NCBI RefSeq assembly: GCF_035013185.1
Contig: NZ_JAYGJO010000020.1
Span: 1-64,000, forward strand
Direction of reading: 5' to 3'
Origin: Acerihabitans sp035013185
GTDB taxonomy: Bacteria; Pseudomonadota; Gammaproteobacteria; Enterobacterales; Enterobacteriaceae
Length of the DNA stretch: 64,000 nt
In this document: piece after piece, positions 34,229 to 41,814 of the stretch
Numbering within the stretch: the first letter of the stretch is position 1
Layout: every line of letters starts with the position of its first letter
The notes under the pieces: generated by a model
Database searches by the model: none
Told to the model about the DNA's origin: nothing
Seen by the model: only the letters and a program-made list of their open reading frames with translations
Made by a program: the position numbers and the translations under genes

Positions 34229-35026
34229 TTACATACTGATTATTTCAATGCTGCTCATTTTCTCAATAGCCTTTTTATATTTTAAGCCTTTTGGCATTGC
34301 TTGCATTATGTGTTTTCTAACTACATCGTTTATACGGCACCCAAAAATTATTGACTCTATAAAAATTGGGTCATAAGAGACTTTTATGAATTTTTTTCCT
34401 GCCTGGATAAAACCAAGACCGTGAACTCTATATTCTGATTCATATTCCCATTCATCAAGTTTTGTTCGCAAAGCAACTAAAATTTGATTCCCTAAATCCT
34501 CACCATCGTCGAGTCCAAAGAAGGGACGGTGCATAGCCAATGTTTTGATTTTCGGGATTGTTTTCTGATAGACCACTTTTTGAGCAGGCACATACTCTGA
34601 TTTAAACTCTATACAAAATCCAGTGTGAGAGCCTGCATAGTGAGACCACATCAGATTGTTGGTCGCATTGCTAGAAACAGAAAAGAACGGATAACTATCA
34701 ATAAGCTTGTTGAATTCCTCCTCTATTTTTTTGACCATCTCCTTTCCCAGTGGTGTAAATTTCCCCTTGTCAATCCATTCCGACAGATATTTTTTATCTT
34801 CATTTTTAACCAGTTGTCTTAGCTCCTTAATATCATGTGGCGTAGGGGTAATTAGTTCTATTTTTGAATCAAACAGGTCGTTAAAGTTTTTTCTACTGGA
34901 AAAAACTGATTCATTATTAACAAGTGCTTCTATCGCGTAATCTTTAGACAGGTTTTCGTTGTTTGAAACATTTCGGTACTTGTAAAAAAATTTTGGAAAT
35001 TCATCGCTCACAGTTTTACCCTTCAC
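34229..35026 (-). CDS. DUF2971-family protein
   Basis: This 265-residue protein begins PKFFYKYRN, has a FSSRKNFNDLFDSKI segment near 41-55, and the family hallmark MWSHYAGSHTGFCIEF near 125-140, followed by YEYESEYRVHG-type residues. DUF2971 proteins are common in defence islands next to toxin-antitoxin genes, but their biochemical role is not established. It is monocistronic here, next to HigBA and not far from AbiH. Confidence 0.75.
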   Translation of the reverse strand: MKGKTVSDEFPKFFYKYRNVSNNENLSKDYAIEALVNNESVFSSRKNFNDLFDSKIELITPTPHDIKELRQLVKNEDKKYLSEWIDKGKFTPLGKEMVKKIEEEFNKLIDSYPFFSVSSNATNNLMWSHYAGSHTGFCIEFKSEYVPAQKVVYQKTIPKIKTLAMHRPFFGLDDGEDLGNQILVALRTKLDEWEYESEYRVHGLGFIQAGKKFIKVSYDPIFIESIIFGCRINDVVRKHIMQAMPKGLKYKKAIEKMSSIEIISM

Positions 35027-35228
35027 GCGAATTCTTTATTGGAAGTAGATAACGGTTTTTCTCTGATACGCGCTGTACCAGTGGCTAACGTCAACGTGAG
35101 CAGACATATCTGAATAGTTAGAATAAGTAGATCTGCCAACCATCCGAAACCGTTGATTTGTAGATCGCCCAAGCAACGGACACGCTTACCTCTTTTGTAA
35201 GCAATTAATAAACCATCATAAATTAGTC

Positions 35229-35585
35229 TTAATTTACAAGGCTTTCAAGAGGTATCGAAAATTGCTTATGTAGTTTTCTAATCATCGGTAGTGTCAAATT
35301 GCGTTTGCGGTTTAACACTTCTGATACCCGCCCAGAACCCCCGATGGCTGGTTCTAAATCCTTCATTGTAAGGCCCATTTGTTCCATGCGAAATTTGATG
35401 GCTTCGACAGGTTCAGGCGGTGCAATCCGATAATGCTCATTCTCATATGCTTCAATGAGTAATATCATTATTTCCATATAATCAAATTCTGGCGAACCAA
35501 TTTCTGGTTGATTATCAAACAAATGCGAAACTGATTTTAGCGCCAGCTTGTGATCCTGTTCATTTCTGATGGGTTTAATATCCAT
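35229..35585 (-). CDS. higA: HigA antitoxin
   Basis: The 118-residue product has a helix-turn-helix in its C-terminal half (MGLTMKDLEPAIGGSGRVSE, then LNRKRNLTLPMIRKLHKQF), as in the HigA group in which the antitoxin part precedes the DNA-binding domain. It neutralises HigB and represses the operon. It follows higB by four bases, the reversed order typical of higBA. Confidence 0.85.
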   Translation of the reverse strand: MDIKPIRNEQDHKLALKSVSHLFDNQPEIGSPEFDYMEIMILLIEAYENEHYRIAPPEPVEAIKFRMEQMGLTMKDLEPAIGGSGRVSEVLNRKRNLTLPMIRKLHKQFSIPLESLVN

Positions 35586-35589
35586 TTTG

Positions 35590-35892
35590 CTACTCCAGAT
35601 CTATAGTGTTAGCGTCAATAGCATCATATTGCTTGTGTGTACCTATGAATTTCACATACATCCAACCAACTGGATAGAAGATAGAAACAATTAGTCGATA
35701 GTTATTCCCTTTAATGTTAAATACCACGCGATTGTTTTTAAGGATACTAGCACTTCGGTATTTTTCTTTGATATCTGCTGGCGTTTTCCAGCTAGCCTTC
35801 TTGGCCTCATCCACCCATGATCTGATCGGCGCTTCTGCGTCGGGATAGATTTTCCAAAATTCTTTAAGAATCGCTACTGAGATTATCTTCAT
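35590..35892 (-). CDS. higB: HigB-type mRNA interferase toxin
   Basis: The 100-residue product starts at ATG 35892 (MKIISVAILKEFWKIYPDAE). It contains SWVDEAKKASWKTPADIK, then RVVFNIKGNNYRLIVSI, then VYVKFIGTHKQYDAID-like ending residues, the pattern of HigB2-type RelE-fold toxins that cut mRNA on ribosomes. A start further up at 35925 would run into the operator, so I reject it. First gene of the higBA operon. Confidence 0.85.
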   Translation of the reverse strand: MKIISVAILKEFWKIYPDAEAPIRSWVDEAKKASWKTPADIKEKYRSASILKNNRVVFNIKGNNYRLIVSIFYPVGWMYVKFIGTHKQYDAIDANTIDLE

Positions 35893-35905
35893 GCAACTAA
35901 GTTTA

Positions 35906-35948
35906 CTCCCACTGTGGGAGAACACAAGAATTTATCCCGTGGTGGGAG
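35906..35948. promoter_or_regulatory. higBA operator pair
   Basis: CTCCCAC-T-GTGGGAG (35906-35920) is a perfect palindrome, and a diverged copy lies 28 bp away (35934-35948). Both lie directly upstream of the higB start, where HigA would bind to shut off the promoter. Confidence 0.75.
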
Positions 35949-35955
35949 AACTTTT

Positions 35956-36461
35956 TTTTAAATGACTTTGGAAGGTATAGGGTGCTCGCGGGAAAAACTT
36001 AACAAGGGGAAACAAGGGAAGAGCACGGCGCGATCGGTGACGTTGCCCCGAGGCCGTCGCGCCGTTGTGCTAGCGGCGGTTAAACCTCTAATACGGGATG
36101 ATTCTATCCAATCTCGGTCTGGAATGGAAGAGCTTGTCTGGATACTAAAGACTTGTCGATTATCTTGAACTGCAACTGAATTCATCAACACTCAATAAGA
36201 TGGTGAAAGTCAGTAGTGGCGACTCATTCGTGGAAATGCCAGATATCAGTGAGAAATTCGTGCAACAGACGATTGCTATGCAAAAAGATGAATCGTTGTT
36301 ACTGAGTGCGAATGAACACCTTTTCCTGATTATTCCTTTCGTTCAGCCCTGAACATGAGCCAGAATAAAGCACCTGTATAAGAAGGTACTTTTTTAAATC
36401 AATTATTACCGCGCTATTTGGCTCTACTGCCAAGGTGCTCATTTTATCCATCACTAACCTC
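35956..36461. other. Region without a supported gene, possible gene remnant
   Basis: Overlapping open frames on both strands (35958-36191 and 35962-36168) look random. A forward frame from about 36143 to 36351 (YLELQLNSSTLNKMVKVS and onward, ending LFLIIPFVQP) has protein-like composition but no good start, and may be the tail of a decayed gene. Confidence 0.3.
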
Positions 36462-36683
36462 TTATTTCACTAGTCTCCATACTTCTTTCGGAACGTTTTC
36501 ATAATACCGTCCAGTAGCTAACTCAGCTAGCCGATGGTCAACAGCGCTTCTGAATACAAAAAGATCACTGCCCACCAAATCTCTTTCAAACCCCGCGACC
36601 ATCTTGTCAAAGGTATCCATTTTAGTACAACGTCTTAATTGCATCACATAGTCAAATTTTGTCTTTACGACAGTAGTATCCAT
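36462..36683 (-). CDS. hha: Hha/YmoA-family modulator
   Basis: The 73-residue product matches Hha along its length: KTKFDYVMQLRRCTKMDTFD, then VFRSAVDHRLAELATGRYY, then VPKEVWRLVK. Hha binds the H-NS dimerisation region and helps silence AT-rich acquired genes. Plasmid copies occur on enterobacterial conjugative plasmids and may reduce the cost of carriage. It stands alone, divergent from the lipoprotein operon. No H-NS gene is seen in this window. It is the strongest marker that the host is an enterobacterium. Confidence 0.9.
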   Translation of the reverse strand: MDTTVVKTKFDYVMQLRRCTKMDTFDKMVAGFERDLVGSDLFVFRSAVDHRLAELATGRYYENVPKEVWRLVK

Positions 36684-36825
36684 ATAGCCCTCATGGCCCG
36701 TTTATCACAAATTATTTAAGGTGCTTAAGAAGCGGTCACTAGCCAATTACATCCAATTAAAAGATTACAACACCTAGCACAATAATATAAAATAAGTATC
36801 TCACAATATAATTCAGGTTAGAATC

Positions 36826-37368
36826 ATGTCACTAAATAAATATTTATCTTTATCAATACTAATTCTAATTAACTCTTGTTCTTCCTTTAATTCTGTAGCT
36901 GGCCACAATGATAATGAATATAGGCTATCACAAGCCGTCACCTGTCAGACTAATACGACCCCAGATGAATTTATTGATCTGCTTAAAAGTCAACACGGTG
37001 GGAATTTGATTTCAGGAAATCAGGGCGCAGAAGAGGATGGTGAATTTACTGTATCTAATCCCGTTGACATCTGGGGTATAAAAGTCCGTCATTTTTCATT
37101 TCATAAAGGTAGCAACGAAGATGGCGATTTCACCGAGTATCGTGCAATCGTGCCTGCAACATCCAATACGATTTCAGCTCAAAGTTTAGCCCAGATCGGT
37201 AATGTACCGAAAATCGCAGATGGATATTTCTACAAATCAGTAGGCAATAATGACCTGTTTATCCGTCAATACGGCGACGATATCGTTGTCAGCTGTGCTA
37301 ATGATGTTCGCACAACCCGCAAATCAATAAATCGATTCATCCGTAATGTGCAGGAGAAAACTGAATGA
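36826..37368 (+). CDS. Putative lipoprotein, first of a four-gene cassette
   Basis: The 180-residue product has a hydrophobic leader ending LILINSC, a plausible but not ideal lipobox with Cys near residue 18. The mature protein has a paired-strand texture and two cysteines (near 40 and 165). It overlaps the next gene by four bases. Function unknown; an envelope-attached role is likely. Confidence 0.55.
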   Translation: MSLNKYLSLSILILINSCSSFNSVAGHNDNEYRLSQAVTCQTNTTPDEFIDLLKSQHGGNLISGNQGAEEDGEFTVSNPVDIWGIKVRHFSFHKGSNEDGDFTEYRAIVPATSNTISAQSLAQIGNVPKIADGYFYKSVGNNDLFIRQYGDDIVVSCANDVRTTRKSINRFIRNVQEKTE

Positions 37369-38000
37369 CAATGCGCATCCCTGCTCAGGCAATCAATGCT
37401 CTAAAAGCTCTTAAGGAGTACTCTGACCTTACTGTCAAAATAATTTTGTCACCTGTACTGCGTCCTTCGCTAATCGGTGACATTGATATTGCCAAAACTC
37501 GGATATACAATAATCGCCAATGGGTTAAGTCAATTATTGCTCTCGCGCAAAGCGAAGACTCAAACATACATGCCATTGACAATCACTGGCTCGCAAACAA
37601 GCTAACTCAAAGTGCGCGAGCCGCAAAACGCCACAGCCCTACGCAGATCCCAACGTCACAAATTCTCCGACCACATAACTCTGTAAGAATTGAGGCCATG
37701 ATAAAGGTATCGGATACTGTCCAGGTAGAACACTCTTCCATTTCCATTATTCATCCTGATGCCATCAATGCACTGGCTGGCTTTTGCTTGCTAAATTTCG
37801 AGCCAATACAGGGTTTTCAGCCACTTCTAGATGCTGATGGTGCCCAGGTAATCAGTTGCTCCCTGTCAGCAGCTGATTTCGTCAAGTTCGTGGCCTCATC
37901 AGCGCAGATGATCTCTGAATCTGGCGTCACAGAATTCCTTTACAATGCACAAAAGTTGGGCGATCAACTTGCCAGCTTTGATATTAATTTCCCTTACTGA
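37365..38000 (+). CDS. Unknown 211-residue protein
   Basis: The start overlaps the lipoprotein stop by four bases. The product is soluble and helical at its N-terminus, including a basic region (KLTQSARAAKRHSPTQIP), then strands, then helices. There is no signal peptide. The pairing with a lipoprotein gene by overlap implies stoichiometric expression. No family recognised. Confidence 0.5.
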   Translation: MTMRIPAQAINALKALKEYSDLTVKIILSPVLRPSLIGDIDIAKTRIYNNRQWVKSIIALAQSEDSNIHAIDNHWLANKLTQSARAAKRHSPTQIPTSQILRPHNSVRIEAMIKVSDTVQVEHSSISIIHPDAINALAGFCLLNFEPIQGFQPLLDADGAQVISCSLSAADFVKFVASSAQMISESGVTEFLYNAQKLGDQLASFDINFPY

Positions 38001-38015
38001 ACGTTGTAGGCCAAA

Positions 38016-38204
38016 ATGAAATTTCAGGTAAATGTGAGCAACGCTCTAAACGGCATTGCTTTTTTTAATGGTGAAGTTCTCATTGATAACGATGTTATTG
38101 ATAGTGATAGCAGAAGTGAAGTTGAAGTGATTAAGGCAAGTATCAGGACTAATTTTTATAAATTATACGGTGCTGACATGGTCGTTGCCGTTGAACGATG
38201 CTGA
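38016..38204 (+). CDS. Small unknown 62-residue protein
   Basis: It lies 15 bp after the previous gene and 12 bp before the next. The protein (KFQVNVSNALNGIAFFNGEV then an acidic helix) could form a small beta-hairpin plus helix. Composition and packing suggest a real gene. Function unknown. Confidence 0.5.
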   Translation: MKFQVNVSNALNGIAFFNGEVLIDNDVIDSDSRSEVEVIKASIRTNFYKLYGADMVVAVERC

Positions 38205-38216
38205 TGAAGGATATAA

Positions 38217-38900
38217 ATGAATCGTAGTAGACTGGTCGATGCGATGGCCATCCGGTTAACTGAGACTTTTCCTTTAACATGGAGCCAGCTTACAAAGCAA
38301 GATAAGGCCGACATTACCCCTCAAATGGCTGAGCAGCTGCTCAGGGCCACAGATGAAGTCGGTGCTACCCGAACGCCAGTTAAAGATGCTTACGTTCTTA
38401 GCAGCGTTTCTAAGTGGGTTAAATCACCTTTATCAATCGTTTTAATGCCACAGGCTATGCCGACTCTCTCAAATACTGACTTCCTGCTTGATTTGCCAGT
38501 AAGCTGCCTGGATGCAGTTGCATACATGAACCGCACTTTCCTGTTAAGTTTTCCACAAACAGCACACCATGATACAGGTAAATTTAGTGAGTTGATCGTC
38601 ACGCTGATTAGCAATTCCAATTCCGCGCTTTCCCTTGAGATCATCAAATTTAGTGCACTACGATCGCCTAAAATAATCCCTGTACCCCTTATAAAAAATA
38701 CAATCAGAGAATCTATAATCAGTACGGCACTATTGGACGCGAATATCAATACAACTGATGCATTGTCAAAAAACACCACTGAAATAATAGAACTAATTAA
38801 TATTGCAATCACCGGAATGAGCGCGTTGCGGAATACGGATATAACCTCATTAAAAACTATATATTTAGATAAAAAAGATGTTGAAGTAATGCATTTTTAA
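38217..38900 (+). CDS. Unknown 227-residue protein, last of the cassette
   Basis: The product is soluble, with a helical N-terminus (AIRLTETFPLTWSQLTKQDK) and a C-terminal helical region. No membrane span or known motif. A strong terminator follows at 38970. The four genes 36826-38900 form one operon with no recognised member. Confidence 0.5.
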   Translation: MNRSRLVDAMAIRLTETFPLTWSQLTKQDKADITPQMAEQLLRATDEVGATRTPVKDAYVLSSVSKWVKSPLSIVLMPQAMPTLSNTDFLLDLPVSCLDAVAYMNRTFLLSFPQTAHHDTGKFSELIVTLISNSNSALSLEIIKFSALRSPKIIPVPLIKNTIRESIISTALLDANINTTDALSKNTTEIIELINIAITGMSALRNTDITSLKTIYLDKKDVEVMHF

Positions 38901-38969
38901 CTCTAATATATATTTATTACGTTCCTTCGCCAATGTTAAATTGTACTCACCCACCTTGAGTAATTCAAC

Positions 38970-38993
38970 GCCCACTTTAGTGGGCTTTTTTTT
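38970..38993 (+). terminator. Rho-independent terminator of the four-gene cassette
   Basis: GCCCACT-TT-AGTGGGC (38970-38985) is followed by eight T residues. It closes the 36826-38900 operon. Confidence 0.85.
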
Positions 38994-39450
38994 ATGGTTT
39001 AAAATATTGTCTTTTACCTTCTCCTTCATTATCAGCCACACCAGAATTAAACTCTGAAATAAGTGCGGCTTCATTATCTGCAACATCATCGTAATATTCA
39101 TTATCCCCTGTCGCACAAGTAATACTAAAACCAACCATTTCTAGCTTTTTAACAAAGTCGAATAAGAAAAGATGTGCCTGAATTGTGTGGCTTTTTGACC
39201 AGGACTCAATTTCGCAACGGTCACTTTCCTTGATATAAAATTTATAAAATGGTTGTGCTAATGGAACTAATAATTCTGATTTAACTTTAGTGTTTTCATC
39301 ACACGCTCCTTCTTGTATTATATAACCCATTTGAACAAGGCTTATCTCCATAAAATTTAAGAGGGATGAATAAAGCGGCACTTTCTTATGGAGAATAATT
39401 TTCTTTGCCACACCATCGGTAAAAACTTCATTTTCTACACAGAAAAGCAT
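38992..39450 (-). CDS. Unknown 152-residue protein
   Basis: The product is acidic, with a FLFDFVKKLEMVGFSITCA segment and an acidic tail (DNEYYDDVADNEAALI). It begins MLFCVENEVFTDGVAKKI. Preceded by GAGG. It lies 118 bp downstream of the ArdC-type gene on the same strand and might be the last gene of that array. No family recognised. Confidence 0.5.
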   Translation of the reverse strand: MLFCVENEVFTDGVAKKIILHKKVPLYSSLLNFMEISLVQMGYIIQEGACDENTKVKSELLVPLAQPFYKFYIKESDRCEIESWSKSHTIQAHLFLFDFVKKLEMVGFSITCATGDNEYYDDVADNEAALISEFNSGVADNEGEGKRQYFKP

Positions 39451-39568
39451 TTTTTCACCTCAAGAACATTATATTTTTGCGCAATCCTATTCTGAATAAT
39501 TAATTTCAGATCAAGGCTGACTTGATTAAACGGACACACCCTGAGATGTGTCCTCTGCGAGGTATATT

Positions 39569-41461
39569 TTAAATTGAAGGGGAACTGTCAACCGTTAAAT
39601 CCAGTGCATTTCCCAACGGCCTGAGAACTTCCTCATCTACTTCCTGATTTTGGCTGCGCCCTTGCACCGGACTTGCTGGCGGTTCATCAAACACTGGCAA
39701 AGCACCGTTAAGCTCATCAATGTCGGATTCAGGTTCTTTTACATAGGGAACATCATCATTTTCATCATCCAGATCATATCGATTACCAGATGGCACAGAT
39801 GGTGGCATTTCTGTCACTTCTGGTTTTTCTTCTGCCGGATAATGCCGTTTTTGCCACTCTGTAAGCAATTGCGGGGGGACATGCCCCATTACAGCACATC
39901 GGTATGAGTCGATGCTTACAACAGGCTCTCCCTCAGACATGAAGGCAGAACGCATTAGTTTACCTATAACGTCCTGGTGATGTGATAGATCGGTACTGCG
40001 TTTAACAACTTCAGCCACTTGAGCGAAATCTTTGCGGTAGGCTAAAACACCATGCAGAAAAGCTTCACGCCCCTCACCTGCGCCGTCACCGATAATGGAC
40101 TCATCAGCGTCCCACAGGGTGCGCATTTGCTTGCAGAAATCCCCCCAATACCCGTGGATTTCACTCGCCCGCTCCCATCCCTGAACAACCTTGGAGGCAT
40201 ATGAATCAACTTCTTTCTCAGTGATATTGTCCAGTGTTTTCAGATGCGCCTCAAACATATCTTTTTCGCGCTCTTTTATCTGTGTAACGTACTTATCGCT
40301 AAGATTCGCGTCCATACATTTACTGTGGCTGATTTCACAGAAGCGTTGCCAGGCATCAACTGACGTTAGTACAGCAGCCGAAATTTCAACTAAAGACAGA
40401 GGTTCAGGCTGAGTAGTAAAATCAGGAATATCGATAGGTTTCACTCCATCACTCTGGATTTGCTCTTTAACCTGCCCGTTGTGCAGATTATTGGCTTCAA
40501 TGATATTTCCCTCCAGTATCTCTCTGAGTTCAGGATCGAATTCAAAAAGGTAATCAATGATCGCCTCAGCATCTTTTGCTGCTTTGAAGAGAACGTGCTT
40601 ACCGCCATTCTCTGCGCGCATAAGATTCAGGTAATGCGTCGTGTAAGCCGCATGACTTTCAACGTCAGCTTTAAGACCAAACATAGAGGTGAGGATGCAT
40701 GAGCCGATTTCAGCTCGAAGCTCTTCTGTCGCATATTCAACTGAATCATGGCTACGGGTTTCACCCGGTTCCCGTCGACGAAGGCGATCTGCGTGACCTG
40801 TCCAGTGGCAAAGCTCATGCAAAAATGTTGCATAATAAGCATCAGCACTTTCAAATGCACCTTTCGGCGGCATAACCAACATATCATTTACATGGTTGTA
40901 AAAAGCAGCATCTGTTTTAAAGTCTTCAGCCAATGCCGTTACCGTTCGATGCTGGTAACTGACGCCTGAAGCAGCGATAAGACGCTCAATCATTTCATGA
41001 GGTTCAAAATCGGGGCGCTCGTAATAAAGCTCTGGAAGACCTTCAATATCAGCCCCGTTAAACTCTGCATAAAAACGGGAAAACATAATTTTTTCGTCTT
41101 CATCGTCAGCATCTGATGATTTGTTTTGCGGTTCATCAAGACCCTGCGTCTTTTCTTTATTTTTGTTATAGAAGCTCCAGTACTCGACATAAGCAGCACT
41201 TGATCCTTTGTTTAAACGTAAACCGGACTTTTTGATTTGTCCAAACGTCATCCAACGTGGATCAATAGAGGATTTAATTGACTGTTCTAACAGTAAGTTA
41301 AGAACGTTTCCGCCTTTAAAGCGAGTGCCTGAGTAGGGATTAAAAGGTCGAACCATGACATTGTCCCATTTCTGACGCCACGGCGGGGTTTCACCATTTT
41401 CAAGGATTTCAATCACACGGTCTGTCAATTCTTTACGTATGTCTTTCTTATTACCAGCCAT
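39569..41461 (-). CDS. ardC: ArdC/TraC-type antirestriction or primase-like metalloprotein
   Basis: The product of about 630 residues has an N-terminal ArdC/DUF1738 domain (IRKELTDRVIEILENGETPP through GGNVLNLLL), which binds single-stranded DNA. It then has a zincin site HELCHWTGH at about 215-223 with a downstream Glu in YATEELRAEIGS. The C-terminal 300 residues are unassigned and rich in Asp, Glu and Pro at the end. ArdC-type proteins of plasmid pSa protect entering DNA from restriction; relatives include RP4 TraC. ATG 41461 has a GGGGG ribosome-binding site; a GTG at 41479 is in frame. It is much longer than ArdC (about 300). Confidence 0.8.
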   Translation of the reverse strand: MAGNKKDIRKELTDRVIEILENGETPPWRQKWDNVMVRPFNPYSGTRFKGGNVLNLLLEQSIKSSIDPRWMTFGQIKKSGLRLNKGSSAAYVEYWSFYNKNKEKTQGLDEPQNKSSDADDEDEKIMFSRFYAEFNGADIEGLPELYYERPDFEPHEMIERLIAASGVSYQHRTVTALAEDFKTDAAFYNHVNDMLVMPPKGAFESADAYYATFLHELCHWTGHADRLRRREPGETRSHDSVEYATEELRAEIGSCILTSMFGLKADVESHAAYTTHYLNLMRAENGGKHVLFKAAKDAEAIIDYLFEFDPELREILEGNIIEANNLHNGQVKEQIQSDGVKPIDIPDFTTQPEPLSLVEISAAVLTSVDAWQRFCEISHSKCMDANLSDKYVTQIKEREKDMFEAHLKTLDNITEKEVDSYASKVVQGWERASEIHGYWGDFCKQMRTLWDADESIIGDGAGEGREAFLHGVLAYRKDFAQVAEVVKRSTDLSHHQDVIGKLMRSAFMSEGEPVVSIDSYRCAVMGHVPPQLLTEWQKRHYPAEEKPEVTEMPPSVPSGNRYDLDDENDDVPYVKEPESDIDELNGALPVFDEPPASPVQGRSQNQEVDEEVLRPLGNALDLTVDSSPSI

Positions 41462-41475
41462 ACAACCCCCTTTAT

Positions 41476-41652
41476 TCACTTATTTTCGTTGTGGACGACA
41501 AGAGATTTCCCATCAAATTCAACAGAGCAATTAGATGTAATAAATCCACTGTCCTTTTCGAGGGAAAATGGTAATTCCTCACCAGTATTAATAATTTCAA
41601 TTTCGTCAGAAGATAGATTTAAATCAGATAAGTCATACGCTGTACACATCAT
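41476..41652 (-). CDS. Small unknown 58-residue protein
   Basis: I choose ATG 41652, with AAAAGGG upstream; the frame extends to 41703. The product is acidic (LNLSSDEIEIINTGEEL) and seems to be a small soluble strand-rich protein. It sits 14 bp upstream of the ArdC-type start, between it and topB. Function unknown. Confidence 0.5.
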   Translation of the reverse strand: MMCTAYDLSDLNLSSDEIEIINTGEELPFSLEKDSGFITSNCSVEFDGKSLVVHNENK

Positions 41653-41814
41653 ATAAAACCCTTTTAGTAAAGAATGAACCGTAAAGAATGAAAGCCCATG
41701 CATTTACATGCATTGATTAGGGGAAAAGCAGCGCGAGGGGAATTAACATTCTGCGCTATTAATATCAGAATATAATATCAATAGCACAGAAAAAACAACA
41801 GAAAGGAATAATTA

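Noticed and set aside
33984..34376. Forward open frame with a hydrophobic end
   Set aside because: Its hydrophobic part is the antisense of the end of the DUF2971 gene, and a long palindrome lies inside it.
35958..36191. Opposed open frames in a GC-rich patch
   Set aside because: They mirror each other and have no supporting signals.
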